A DNA stretch of 41,897 nucleotides, from positions 1 to 41,897 of the forward strand of contig JBFMCN010000069.1 in NCBI GenBank assembly GCA_040754475.1. Direction: 5' to 3'. The notes under the pieces are model-generated. The model was given only the letters and a program-made list of their open reading frames with translations, did no database searches and was not told where the DNA came from. The translations under genes were made by a program, and so were the position numbers. Positions 8,818 through 17,141 of this stretch are shown one piece after another. Numbering within the stretch: the first letter of the stretch is position 1; every line of letters starts with the position of its first letter. The DNA comes from JAJPHY01 sp040754475 (GTDB lineage Bacteria > Actinomycetota > UBA4738 > HRBIN12).

Positions 8818-8847
8818 GGCGCAGCGGCCCCCCACTGCCGCTGCGCC
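8818..8847. terminator. bidirectional hairpin between convergent genes
   Basis: GGCGCAGCGG (8818-8827) and CCGCTGCGCC (8838-8847) are perfectly complementary 10-base arms around a 10-base loop. The hairpin lies 33 bases after the beta-helix stop and ends next to the stop of the small membrane protein gene, so it can serve both directions. There is no U-tract. Confidence 0.55.
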
Positions 8848-8848
8848 A

Positions 8849-9121
8849 CTACGCCCTGTCGAAGCTCGCGAGGAGGGTGAAGGAACCGGTCGTGCCGTAG
8901 GCGCCGCCGAGCAGCGCCACGTCTGATGCATGCCAGGTCAGCGCCACGGAGAGCGCGAGCGCCGCGAGGGCGAGCAACGGCACGCTTGCCCACGTCAGAA
9001 CCACCCGCAAGCGAACCTTTGGCCTGGCGGCGGTCACGGCGCTCGCGCACGTCTCTGGCTCTGGAGAGGTGAGAGGCAGGACAGCGAGAGCTTCTGCGAG
9101 AGCCTCCGAGACCGCACTCAT
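8849..9121 (-). CDS. small single-pass membrane protein, unknown function
   Basis: A 90-residue product is predicted from ATG 9121, which is preceded by AGAGG. The N-terminal 35 residues are polar to amphipathic, residues about 39-63 form one clear membrane segment (VLTWASVPLLALAALALSV), and a short glycine-rich tail ends in FTLLASFDRA. I do not recognise the family. The case for a real gene is the well-placed membrane helix, a convergent terminator hairpin right behind it and an ordered pair of repeats in its upstream region. In another frame this stretch gives only an arginine-rich shadow. A longer start at 9157 would run into the repeat. Confidence 0.5.
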   Translation of the reverse strand: MSAVSEALAEALAVLPLTSPEPETCASAVTAARPKVRLRVVLTWASVPLLALAALALSVALTWHASDVALLGGAYGTTGSFTLLASFDRA

Positions 9122-9153
9122 GCCTCTGATATCGACCGGGCAGCCCGCGCGGC

Positions 9154-9206
9154 GCATGGCCCGAGGTACCCGTTTCTGCGTGGCCCCAGATACCCGTTAT
9201 CGGGTA
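9154..9206. repeat. two 22-base direct repeats plus a dyad, likely operator
   Basis: Two near-identical copies, with consensus GCrTGGCCCsAGrTACCCGT, lie at 9154-9175 and 9178-9199, a 24-base period. The second runs into the inverted repeat TACCCG-TTAT-CGGGTA (9191-9206). They occupy 33 to 85 bases upstream of the small membrane protein start at 9121, a position suitable for regulator binding. Confidence 0.5.
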
Positions 9207-9240
9207 GGAAGGCCCCCGCCTCACCGCCGGGAAGGGCGAC

Positions 9241-9264
9241 CCCGGCCTAGGCCGTTCGGCCGGG
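9241..9264. terminator. possible terminator hairpin after the alpha/beta hydrolase
   Basis: CCCGGCC (9241-9247) and GGCCGGG (9258-9264) pair around a 10-base loop, 60 bases beyond the stop of the minus-strand alpha/beta hydrolase. No U-tract follows. The rest of 9207-9323 shows no gene. Confidence 0.35.
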
Positions 9265-9323
9265 CACCGCGCCTGCCCCGAGCCCCATTCGGAGCGTCTT
9301 CAGGGGGGCCTTCACGGGAGTCC

Positions 9324-11258
9324 TCACGGGGCGGGAATCACCAGGCTGACTCGGTGGCCGTTCAGCCGACCCCGAACGCTGGCCTGCGCAAGCGAATCGA
9401 AATCGTTCCAGGCAAGACGCAGGCGGCCGGCTGGTGCGCCGGTTCCCGTGAACGTAACGTCGGCGCGAATGGCACCCGTCCGACGGTCCCACGACGCGGT
9501 TCCACTCACCGCGATGTCGCGGACCCACCGGACCCGGCTCAGGCTCCACTGCACGGAGACATATCCGCTGGTCGTGAACGTTCCACCGCGTAGCCCGACG
9601 CCGCTTGAGCCGCCCATGCCGCTCCAGCGAGCGATCACGTCGGCCACCGTGTTGGCGACCACGAGGGCCGTGCGCCGGGCTCGCGAGCCGACTCCGATCG
9701 CGTCGGCGCGGCGCGCGAACTCGTCCACCGCTCGTATCTCCGGGTAGTCGGCGGCGCAGGACGTGTCGCCGGCCGAGAGTGTGCGCACGAACCGGAGCAC
9801 GATCCGCGACGCGCAGCGGCGACGGTCGCCGAGCGCCGACACGTGCGTCATGTTCGACACGGTCACGAGCGTGGCATTCGGGAAGCTCGAGGCCACCCGT
9901 GCGGCCCCCTCCGGTGAGGTCACCGAGTCGAGGTCCCCCACGAGCACCAGCGTGGGAACGTCCGGATACGTGTGGACCTCCGGAAGGGGTGGGAGGGGAC
10001 GATCCGGGACGGGCCACCGCAGGCACGAGTCGAAGTCCTCGACCGGCGAGGTCACCCATTGGCGGATGGTGAAGGGCCAGAAGGTTCTCGGGTTGAGCCG
10101 TTCGAGCCTCCGGATCGCGGCCCGGTACTCGTCCGACCGATCGCGTGGCGGCGCGAGCATGTCGTAGAGCTGCGGGTAGTCGTTGCATTCCACCGCCTCC
10201 GCAAGCCCCTGAGAGTAGAACTTCGGCGCTCCGCCCCCTCCCAGATAGACGTTCTCTCGCGCCAGGCGCAGCAATGGCATGACGTCGGGGTGGGGCCGAA
10301 GCGCGGCCCGCACGGCCGCGTCGAGCTCCCGATACACGGTGGGCGAGTATCCGGCCGACCAGAACACGTAGATCAAGATGCCGGGATCGATCGTGACCCG
10401 GTGGAGCTTCCCGTCGGCGTCGGGCGCGATGCCGATGATCGGATGCCGCGCGATGCGCCGGTTGAGTCGGGCCAGGCGATGGATCGGGTCCCCGCCGACG
10501 GACGCGCAGCCTGGATCGCGCTCGCAGACCAGTTGGAGGCCCCCCACTGCCGCTCGAGTCAGGTCCCGCCACCAAGGGTCGGCGCCCTCGACCGGATACG
10601 CGGCATCGAGCACGAGCGATCGCAGGCGGTTGGGATGACGCACCGCGAAGGTCTGTGCGAAGAACGTTCCGTACGAGTCGCCGTAGAGATCGATCACGTC
10701 GATCCCGAGGGCGTCCAGCACGTCCGCCAGGTCATCGGCTGCGTTTGCCGTCCCATACAGATCCGAGGCGTCCCCGAGCTGCCGGCCGCACCTCCCGACG
10801 GCCTTGACCCAGCGGTCGTACTCCGGCAGGCGCAGGCTCTGGAGAGGCTGGCAATCGATCGGCTCGGACGTGCCGGTCCCGCGAAGGTCGACGAGAAGCA
10901 AGTCGTGGCGGTCCATCAAGGGGCGAAACAGGTCGAGGTAGTAGTCGCGGCTGGCGGTCGTCGCATACCCGGGTCCGCCTTCGATCGCGACGATGGTCTC
11001 GAGCGCCGGCAGGGTTCGGTCGGAGCGTGGATAGCGCTCGTACCCGATGCGCAGGGTGTGACCCGCAGGTTGCGTTCGGTCCAGCGGCACCGTGACCGTG
11101 CCGCATCGAGCCCTGCTCCCGGCTCCGCAAGGGTGCTCCTCGAGGTGGGCCGCCAGGTGAGCCGGGGGATGGGCCGGAGGAACGGCTGCGACCGGCGGGA
11201 CGCCGGCCGACGACGCCACCAGGCCCATCACGAGCGCGAGCCCGAGTCGCTTCAACAC
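9324..11258 (-). CDS. secreted alpha/beta hydrolase, TAP-like (tripeptidyl-aminopeptidase family)
   Basis: The 644-residue product has a signal peptide (about 1-26), then an alpha/beta-hydrolase domain. The oxyanion region is EGGPGYATT (93-101), the DLRGTGTSEP strand-turn is at 124-133, the nucleophile elbow is GDSYG with S195, the acid is in LVGDLDS (D444), and the histidine is in SNMTHVS (H472). This layout is that of Streptomyces SlpD/SlpE-like peptidases with a C-terminal TAP-like lid, so peptide or ester hydrolysis outside the cell is likely. About 140 residues beyond the usual end (about 500-644) form an extra beta-rich domain with many Thr, Val and Trp that I cannot assign. GTG 11258 follows a TAGGCT -10 by six bases. 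Confidence 0.85.
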   Translation of the reverse strand: MLKRLGLALVMGLVASSAGVPPVAAVPPAHPPAHLAAHLEEHPCGAGSRARCGTVTVPLDRTQPAGHTLRIGYERYPRSDRTLPALETIVAIEGGPGYATTASRDYYLDLFRPLMDRHDLLLVDLRGTGTSEPIDCQPLQSLRLPEYDRWVKAVGRCGRQLGDASDLYGTANAADDLADVLDALGIDVIDLYGDSYGTFFAQTFAVRHPNRLRSLVLDAAYPVEGADPWWRDLTRAAVGGLQLVCERDPGCASVGGDPIHRLARLNRRIARHPIIGIAPDADGKLHRVTIDPGILIYVFWSAGYSPTVYRELDAAVRAALRPHPDVMPLLRLARENVYLGGGGAPKFYSQGLAEAVECNDYPQLYDMLAPPRDRSDEYRAAIRRLERLNPRTFWPFTIRQWVTSPVEDFDSCLRWPVPDRPLPPLPEVHTYPDVPTLVLVGDLDSVTSPEGAARVASSFPNATLVTVSNMTHVSALGDRRRCASRIVLRFVRTLSAGDTSCAADYPEIRAVDEFARRADAIGVGSRARRTALVVANTVADVIARWSGMGGSSGVGLRGGTFTTSGYVSVQWSLSRVRWVRDIAVSGTASWDRRTGAIRADVTFTGTGAPAGRLRLAWNDFDSLAQASVRGRLNGHRVSLVIPAP

Positions 11259-11264
11259 GGCCCA

Positions 11265-11270
11265 AGCCTA
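11265..11270 (-). promoter_or_regulatory. -10 element for the alpha/beta hydrolase (leaderless type)
   Basis: On the minus strand this reads TAGGCT, and six bases separate it from the GTG start codon at 11258-11256. No Shine-Dalgarno is present. The remaining divergent spacer (11271-11374) also holds GATACT (11309-11314, plus strand), a possible -10 for the alpha-glucosidase gene. Confidence 0.4.
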
Positions 11271-11374
11271 CGTCGAGAGTAGGGCGCCACGTCTTGGCGA
11301 AGGTCGGCGATACTGGCGACGGTAGCGACAGGCGGGAAGGGGCGCGGGATGGGTTCGGATCGACTCCGGGAACG

Positions 11375-12958
11375 ATGAGCGATCGGACGTGGTGGCGCGA
11401 GGCGGTCCTCTACCAGATCTACGCTCGCTCGTTCGCGGATTCGAACGGCGACGGGATCGGCGATCTCCAGGGCATCCTCGATCATCTCGATCATCTCGAG
11501 TGGCTCGGCGTCGATGGGGTCTGGCTGTCCCCGACGATGCCCTCCCCGAACCTGGACTGGGGGTACGACGTCTCCGACTACCGAGACGTGCATCCGGATC
11601 TTGGCGACCTTGGCATCCTCGACCGACTCGTGGCCGAGGGGCGCTCACGTGGCATCCGCGTCCTCTTGGACCTCGTTCCGAATCACACCAGCGACCGGCA
11701 CCCCTGGTTCTTGGATGCGCGCTCCTCCAGAGAGGCCGTGCGCCGCGACTGGTACGTCTGGGCGGACCCGCGGCCGGACGGCTCCCCTCCGAACAACTGG
11801 GTCTCGGTGTTCGGCGGGCCGGCGTGGGAGTTCGATCCGGCAAGCGGCCGCTGCTTCCTCCACAACTTCCTGACCGAGCAGCCGGATCTGAACTGGTGGA
11901 ACGAGGACGTACGTGCCGAGTTCGAGGACATCCTGCGGTTCTGGCTCGATCGCGGGATAGCGGGCTTCCGGATCGACGTGGCGCACGGCCTGGTCAAGGA
12001 CCGCGCGCTCCGCGACGACCCGCCGGCCACCGACGACGATCTTGCAGACGTGCGCCGAGTGGGCCAGCGACCCGTCCACAAGATGAACCGGCCCGAGGTG
12101 CACGACATCTACCGTCGTTGGCGCGCCATCGCCGACGGGTACGACCCGCCCGGTATCCTCATCGGCGAGACATGCGTCCCCGGTTTCGCTCAGCTGGCTG
12201 GCTTCTACGGGACGTCCGGCGACGAGCTGCATCTCTGCTTCAACTTCCCATTCATCTTCGCGGACTTCCACGCAGAGGCTCTGCGGAAGGTCGTGGAGGA
12301 GACCGAGGCGGCGTTTCCCTCATCCGCGTGGCCTGTGTGGACGGCCTCGAACCACGACTTGGGCCGGTTTCCCACGAGGTGGTGTGAGGGACGGGAGGCG
12401 GGGACACGCTGCGCGCTCATGGCGTTGCTCACGCTCCGCGGAACGCCCTTCCTCTACTACGGGGACGAGATCGGCATGACGAACGTCCCGGTTGCGGAAG
12501 GTGAGGTCCGGGACACGGTCGGGCTCCGGCTCTCACCGGAGGCCGCCCGCGATCCGGGGCGGACACCGATGCAGTGGACCGCGGACCGGGGAGCCGGGTT
12601 CACAGAGACCGGCGTTCGTCCATGGTTGCCGATCGGGGACGCCGGTTCGCGCAACGTGGCCGAGCAACGTTCCGATCCCGGTTCGGTCCTGAACCTCTGC
12701 CGAGACCTCATCGCACTGCGACGCCGCACGCCGGAGCTTCGCTCCGGGCCCTACCGGTCGTTGCCGTCGCCGCCGGGGACGTGGGCCTGGCAACGAGGGG
12801 CGGGGATCGTCGTAGCTCTGAACCTCTCCGATGAGGACGCCACCGTGCGCCTGGGGTCCGCCACGATCCTAGCGGCGACGGATCGGGGCCGGGACGGCGA
12901 GCACGTGCGGGGGGAGCTCGCCCTCGGCCCGTGGCAGGGCGCCGTGCTCGGCATCTAG
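11375..12958 (+). CDS. GH13 alpha-glucosidase / oligo-1,6-glucosidase-like enzyme
   Basis: The 527-residue cytoplasmic enzyme hydrolyses alpha-glucosidic bonds in short sugars. It has WWREAVLYQIYARSF at the start, DLVPNHTSDRHPWF (about 99-112), the nucleophile region GFRIDVAHG (D201), the acid/base in LIGETCVPG (E265) and the third acid in NHD (D328). ATG 11375 gives the standard N-terminus; an upstream in-frame TTG at 11294 would add unrelated residues. It faces the carbohydrate ABC importer, suggesting that imported oligosaccharides such as trehalose, maltose or isomaltose-type sugars are cleaved here. Its TAG stop lies within a CTAG palindrome shared with the stop of the opposing gene. Confidence 0.92.
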   Translation: MSDRTWWREAVLYQIYARSFADSNGDGIGDLQGILDHLDHLEWLGVDGVWLSPTMPSPNLDWGYDVSDYRDVHPDLGDLGILDRLVAEGRSRGIRVLLDLVPNHTSDRHPWFLDARSSREAVRRDWYVWADPRPDGSPPNNWVSVFGGPAWEFDPASGRCFLHNFLTEQPDLNWWNEDVRAEFEDILRFWLDRGIAGFRIDVAHGLVKDRALRDDPPATDDDLADVRRVGQRPVHKMNRPEVHDIYRRWRAIADGYDPPGILIGETCVPGFAQLAGFYGTSGDELHLCFNFPFIFADFHAEALRKVVEETEAAFPSSAWPVWTASNHDLGRFPTRWCEGREAGTRCALMALLTLRGTPFLYYGDEIGMTNVPVAEGEVRDTVGLRLSPEAARDPGRTPMQWTADRGAGFTETGVRPWLPIGDAGSRNVAEQRSDPGSVLNLCRDLIALRRRTPELRSGPYRSLPSPPGTWAWQRGAGIVVALNLSDEDATVRLGSATILAATDRGRDGEHVRGELALGPWQGAVLGI

Positions 12959-13551
12959 GGCTGAGGACTCGCGCTTGAGCCCGCTTGGCCCTGTGCCTGA
13001 CGCTCGCGATCCGCTCTGCGCTCGGAGAGGTGATCGGCGACGCCGACGCCCGTGAAGGGAAGCGCGGGCGTGAGCAGCAGGGCCGCTTCTGGCACCATGC
13101 GCACGAGCAGGAAGACGCAGACGGTCACGACGAGCACGGCGAGGGCCCGGGCCCTCCAACCGTTGTCTGCGTCGGCCCGCAGGGCGGCGACCCCGCCCGC
13201 TCCCAGGCCGGCGACGAGCCCGGTCACCGCATCCCCGGCTATCGCCGAGACGGGAACGCCGACGACGAGCGACAGCCCCATTGCCTTGAGCACCGCTCCC
13301 GGGGCGCGAGGGTGCTCGGACAGGAAGGCCAGCGCGACGAAGACGAACGGCACGAGCGCGAGCCCGAAGGCGATGAGGGGCCCGGCGGCGGGGGCCGACG
13401 ACTGCCGATCCGACGCGACGGACACGAGCCCTGCCATCAAGGACCAGTAACCCGGCACCAGAAGGAGCGTGGCCAGCAGGATCGCTCGCCACTTCTTGCG
13501 GGGTGCGAGCGGTTCGGCGCCGGCGAGAGGGGAAGGTCGCGCCCTCGGCAC
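12955..13551 (-). CDS. multi-pass membrane protein downstream of sugar permeases, unknown
   Basis: A 198-residue protein starting at GTG 13551, five bases after the MalG-type permease stop, is the last gene of the importer operon. It has an arginine/proline-rich N-terminus, five or six membrane segments (about 22-47, 57-80, 90-108, 112-122, 135-152, 155-172) and a charged C-terminal tail rich in Arg, Gln and Ser. I do not recognise a family. Its position suggests a link with sugar transport, but nothing in the sequence shows one. Its stop shares the CTAG palindrome with the alpha-glucosidase stop. Confidence 0.7.
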   Translation of the reverse strand: MPRARPSPLAGAEPLAPRKKWRAILLATLLLVPGYWSLMAGLVSVASDRQSSAPAAGPLIAFGLALVPFVFVALAFLSEHPRAPGAVLKAMGLSLVVGVPVSAIAGDAVTGLVAGLGAGGVAALRADADNGWRARALAVLVVTVCVFLLVRMVPEAALLLTPALPFTGVGVADHLSERRADRERQAQGQAGSSASPQP

Positions 13552-13556
13552 GAGCC

Positions 13557-14489
13557 TCAGCCCTTGACGGCGCCGGCGGTCAGGCCACGCACGAAGTACT
13601 TCTGCAACGAGAAGAAGACGGCGAGCGGCAGCGTCATCGAGATGAACGCGCCCGCCGTGAGCAGGTGCCAGTTCTCGCCGCGGGCACCGATCAGCTCCCG
13701 CAACGCGATGGTCAGCACACGGTTCTGGCCGGCTCCGCCGAGGAACACGTAGGCGACGAGCAGGTCGTTCCAGACCCACATGAACTGGAAGATCGTGAAG
13801 GCGGCGAGGGCGGGGATCGACAACGGGACGATGAGGCGCCAGAAGATCGTGAAGTGGTCGGCCCCGTCGATCTTCGCGGACTCGATGATCGACGACGGGA
13901 GCGACCCGATGTAGTTGCGCAGTAGGTACGTGGCGAGTGGGAGACCAAATGCGGTGTGGGCCAGCCAGATGCCCAGGAACGTCCGGTTCAGGTCCAGGTC
14001 GGGGAAGATGCGGTACCCGAACAACACGGCGCCCTGCGTGAACAGGCGCAGGATCGGGATCAACGCCATCTGGAGCGGCACGACCATCAGGCCGACCACG
14101 AGGACGAACAGGATGTTGCGTCCCCGGAACTCCATCCATGCGAACGCGTACGCGGCGAACGCCGCGATCGTGATCGGGATCACGGTCGCCGGGATCGAGA
14201 CTGCGAGGCTGTTCAGGAAGGCGTTCCCGAATCCCTGCGCGTCGATCGCCAGACCGTAGTTCTCCATGGTCCACTCGGCGGCCCGGAACGGGTGCGCGAG
14301 CGCAGTCCACCATCCAGAGGTCGCGACGAGGCTCTGGGGGCGAAACGACGTGACGAGGACGCCGATGGTTGGGACGAGCCACAAGACGGCTATCGCGACG
14401 ATCGTGATCCGGACGACCCAGCCGCCCTTGCGGGTCTCCCCGGGCGCCGGCGCGGGGATCTTGCGCACCGCGATGGTCGGAGCGCTCAT
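13557..14489 (-). CDS. carbohydrate ABC transporter permease, MalG type
   Basis: The 310-residue inner-membrane permease belongs to the MalG/LacG family, with six predicted membrane segments. The cytoplasmic coupling loop is near residues 200-220 (IIESAKIDGADHFTIFWRL), where the EAA-type motif docks on the ATPase. The ATG at 14489 overlaps the stop of the preceding permease by four bases, so the pair is translationally coupled and forms the heterodimeric channel. The sugar cannot be deduced from the permease itself. The opposing alpha-glucosidase suggests alpha-linked oligosaccharides. Confidence 0.92.
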   Translation of the reverse strand: MSAPTIAVRKIPAPAPGETRKGGWVVRITIVAIAVLWLVPTIGVLVTSFRPQSLVATSGWWTALAHPFRAAEWTMENYGLAIDAQGFGNAFLNSLAVSIPATVIPITIAAFAAYAFAWMEFRGRNILFVLVVGLMVVPLQMALIPILRLFTQGAVLFGYRIFPDLDLNRTFLGIWLAHTAFGLPLATYLLRNYIGSLPSSIIESAKIDGADHFTIFWRLIVPLSIPALAAFTIFQFMWVWNDLLVAYVFLGGAGQNRVLTIALRELIGARGENWHLLTAGAFISMTLPLAVFFSLQKYFVRGLTAGAVKG

Positions 14490-15577
14490 CTGATGGCTTC
14501 CTGCTCTCGGAATCGGCGCACGTTCCAGATCATCACGGGGATGACCGCCACGAAGAGGACGACCGCGATCGCGGCTCCCTTTCCGTTGTTGTGGAGCAGG
14601 AAGGACCAGCGGATCATGCGTTCGGCAACGACCACCGTGCCGTTGTTCTCGGCGCTCGCCGGCTGGACGAAGACGATGTCGAAGACCTTCATGGCGTTGA
14701 TCACCATGTACGTGGTCACAACGACGATCGTCGGCAGGATGCTCGGCACGATGATCTTACGGAACACCTGCATCTCGGACGCGCCGTCGATCCGCGCCGC
14801 CTCGATGATCTCGTCGGGGATCGCCTTTATGGCCGCCGACAGGACCACCATGGCAAAGCCCGTCTGCATCCAGACCATGATCACCATGAGGAACAGGTTG
14901 TTCCACGGCTTGATCTCGAGCCACTTCACGGGATCATGTCCGAGCCCGAGCATGATGCCGTTCAAGAGGCCGATGTTGCTGCCGAACCCCTGGGGGCGAT
15001 AGCTGTAGATCAGCTGCCAGGTGATCGACGCGCCGGCGAGCGAGATCGCCATCGGCAGGAAGATCATCGACTTCGCCACGGCCTCGCCACGGCGGAGCCG
15101 GTCGGCGAGCGTCGCGAACGCCAGGCCGATGCTCACGGCGACGAGCGGCACGAGGATGAGCCATCCCGCCGTGTTCCGCAGCGCGGTCAGCATCGTGTCG
15201 TCCGTGAAGACGAACTTGTAGTTGTCGAGACCCACGAAGTCCTGCGAGATGCTGTCCTTCAAGCTGAGCAGGATGGTGTTGAAGACCGGGTAGACGAGGA
15301 AGACGGACAGGAGCACCAGCGCGGGGCCGACGAACACGTAGGGACGGACGCCCTCACGGAACCGATCGGGCAGGAGGTCGACGAGGCGGTTCATCGCCCA
15401 GTAGAGGAAGAAGACCCCGCCCACACCGATCGCGATCGCCACCCCGACGAGGGTCACCCGGTTCGCCCTCGGATCGCGCAGGTAGTCGAACGCCAGCAGG
15501 AACAGGAGGACTCCCGCGGCCGTCCCGGCCAAGACGGCGGCGATGCGGAGCGGCGACGCGCGCTCGGTCGACCTCAC
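14486..15577 (-). CDS. carbohydrate ABC transporter permease, MalF type
   Basis: The 363-residue permease pairs with the MalG-type protein. It has two additional membrane segments at the N-terminus (about 12-29 and 38-60) before the family's core, and the coupling loop IIEAARIDGASEMQVFRKI in the C-terminal half. GTG 15577 is used because GGGGGAGG lies about ten bases upstream; an ATG close to that site is in another frame. A 14-base-pair hairpin lies between this gene and the binding-protein gene transcribed before it, so permease expression may be lower than that of the binding protein. Confidence 0.92.
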   Translation of the reverse strand: MRSTERASPLRIAAVLAGTAAGVLLFLLAFDYLRDPRANRVTLVGVAIAIGVGGVFFLYWAMNRLVDLLPDRFREGVRPYVFVGPALVLLSVFLVYPVFNTILLSLKDSISQDFVGLDNYKFVFTDDTMLTALRNTAGWLILVPLVAVSIGLAFATLADRLRRGEAVAKSMIFLPMAISLAGASITWQLIYSYRPQGFGSNIGLLNGIMLGLGHDPVKWLEIKPWNNLFLMVIMVWMQTGFAMVVLSAAIKAIPDEIIEAARIDGASEMQVFRKIIVPSILPTIVVVTTYMVINAMKVFDIVFVQPASAENNGTVVVAERMIRWSFLLHNNGKGAAIAVVLFVAVIPVMIWNVRRFREQEAIR

Positions 15578-15618
15578 CGGACGTCATCCTCCCCCGGGGT
15601 GCACCACGCCGCAAACCG

Positions 15619-15649
15619 GAGGGAGCGGCCGCAGCGCGGCCGCTCCCTC
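15619..15649 (-). terminator. strong hairpin between binding-protein and permease genes
   Basis: Perfect 14-base arms (15619-15632 and 15636-15649, GAGGGAGCGGCCGC and its complement) enclose a 3-base loop AGC. The nearby ACCGG and CCGGT could extend the stem. The site is in the 118-base gap after the binding-protein stop. As in malE-malF-type operons, it probably stabilises the upstream message or partly terminates transcription. Confidence 0.6.
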
Positions 15650-15695
15650 ACACCGGTCGACAGCACCCGAGCATGGGACCGTCGATCCGTTTCTA

Positions 15696-16997
15696 CTAGG
15701 CCGGCCAGCTCGCCTCGATGTCGTCGAGGACGCTGGTCAGCGAGTCCGGTCCCTCCTGCATGTACTGAACCATCCCCGTCCAGAAGCTGCCGGCGCCGAC
15801 CTCACCGGGCATGAGGTCCGAAGCGTCGAATCTTCCCGTCCCGGTCGCAAGCGCGTTCGTCAGGACCTGGGACGCGGCAGCCAGGATGTCGTTCCCGTAG
15901 CACTCGGGCCCCACGTTCACGTTCGGTGAGATCCTCGATGAGCCGACCACGCCGCCCATCGCGCACTGGATCTGCTCGGCCATGAACTTCTCGAGGAAGT
16001 CCTTGACCTCGGGGCGGTTCCCGGCGGTGCCGATCACCGCCAGCTCACCGGCGAACAGCGTCCCCTCCTGATCGATCGGCGGAAGCGGGAACCAGTCGTA
16101 GTCCACGCCGGCCACCGTCTCCGCCGGGAAGAACGCGTTGATGAAGCTTGCCTGCCGGTGTAGCCAGCAGCCCGGCGGGTCCTCGAACATCGGCAACGGC
16201 GCGTCACCGAAGGCGATCGAGGGTGTGTCGTCAGCACCGCCGAGGACGTAGCCCTCCTTGAACATGACGTCCCCGAAGACCTCCGCGGCGTTGGCTACCG
16301 CAGGGTCGTTGAACGGGATCTCGTGGTTCACCCACTGGTCGTAGACGTCGGGCCCCGCGGTGCGGAGCATGATGTCCTCCATCCAGTCGGTGGCCGGCCA
16401 CCCGGTGGCCGTACCGGACTCGAAGCCGACGCACCACGGCGTCCCCCCGTCCGCCACGATCTGGTCGGACAGCGCCATGAGCTCGTCCCAGGTCGTGGGA
16501 ACGGTGTACCCGGCGGCGTCGAAGTCGTCCTTCGGGTACCAGACCATGCTCTTCAGGTTGATGTTGGTCGGGAGCCCGTAGTGCTCGCCCTCGTACTCGC
16601 CGAGCGAGAGGAAGTACTCACCGAACAACGCCTCGAGCTCCGCGATGTCGAACCCGAGGTCCTCGAGCGAAGTCAGGTTCCCCTTTGCCGCCTGGGCTGC
16701 CACGGTACCCGGCTGCGGCAGGAGCGCGATGTCCAGGGTTCCACCGTCCGCCCGGATCGGGAACTGCTCCTCGAAGTCGGCCGAGCCCTCGATCTCGGCC
16801 GTGTACTCCACATCGCCGAGGTTGTCGTCGATGATCTCCTGGATCGCGGGGACCTCGGCCACGGGGTCCATGGCGTTCAGGACGTTGACGGTTCCGGTGT
16901 TCTCTAGCTGCCCTCCGCCTCCCTCTTCCTCCTCGCAGGCGACAAGGCCCAGCGTCAGCACGACCACCGGCAGCACTAACAGCCGCATTCGGCGCAT
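15696..16997 (-). CDS. sugar-binding lipoprotein of an ABC importer
   Basis: The 433-residue extracellular solute-binding protein (family 1) has a lipoprotein signal peptide with the lipobox LVAC (C21), followed by an acidic Glu/Gly-rich linker. The body has two lobes with aromatic-rich segments such as NINLKSMVWYPKDDFDAAGY and TWDELMALSDQIVADGGTPW, a pattern common to oligosaccharide-binding proteins. The start ATG follows AAGGAGG by seven bases, the best Shine-Dalgarno in the operon, which suits a highly expressed receptor. It lies between the ATPase gene and the two permease genes. Confidence 0.92.
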   Translation of the reverse strand: MRRMRLLVLPVVVLTLGLVACEEEEGGGGQLENTGTVNVLNAMDPVAEVPAIQEIIDDNLGDVEYTAEIEGSADFEEQFPIRADGGTLDIALLPQPGTVAAQAAKGNLTSLEDLGFDIAELEALFGEYFLSLGEYEGEHYGLPTNINLKSMVWYPKDDFDAAGYTVPTTWDELMALSDQIVADGGTPWCVGFESGTATGWPATDWMEDIMLRTAGPDVYDQWVNHEIPFNDPAVANAAEVFGDVMFKEGYVLGGADDTPSIAFGDAPLPMFEDPPGCWLHRQASFINAFFPAETVAGVDYDWFPLPPIDQEGTLFAGELAVIGTAGNRPEVKDFLEKFMAEQIQCAMGGVVGSSRISPNVNVGPECYGNDILAAASQVLTNALATGTGRFDASDLMPGEVGAGSFWTGMVQYMQEGPDSLTSVLDDIEASWPA

Positions 16998-17042
16998 GTG
17001 CCCCTCCTTTCGGCTAGTGGCCGTTCCCCATTCTCCAGCATT

Positions 17043-17057
17043 CGCACCGATGGTGCG
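17043..17057. promoter_or_regulatory. 15-base palindrome upstream of the binding-protein gene
   Basis: CGCACC-GAT-GGTGCG is a perfect dyad 46 bases upstream of the binding-protein start, in the 144-base gap after the ATPase gene. A TAGGCT -10-like hexamer lies at 17114-17119 on the minus strand. This could be an operator for sugar control or a small hairpin in the leader. Confidence 0.35.
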
Positions 17058-17141
17058 CAGCCGGCCCGGGTGCGAAGGAACGGTGCTCGAGCCGGTCGGG
17101 CGGGATGCCTCCCAGCCTAACCACTGGTCGGGTCAGGACGC

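Noticed and set aside
8781..9224. Arg-rich 147-codon open frame
   Set aside because: It is a shadow in another frame of the small membrane protein; no hydrophobic or conserved segment.
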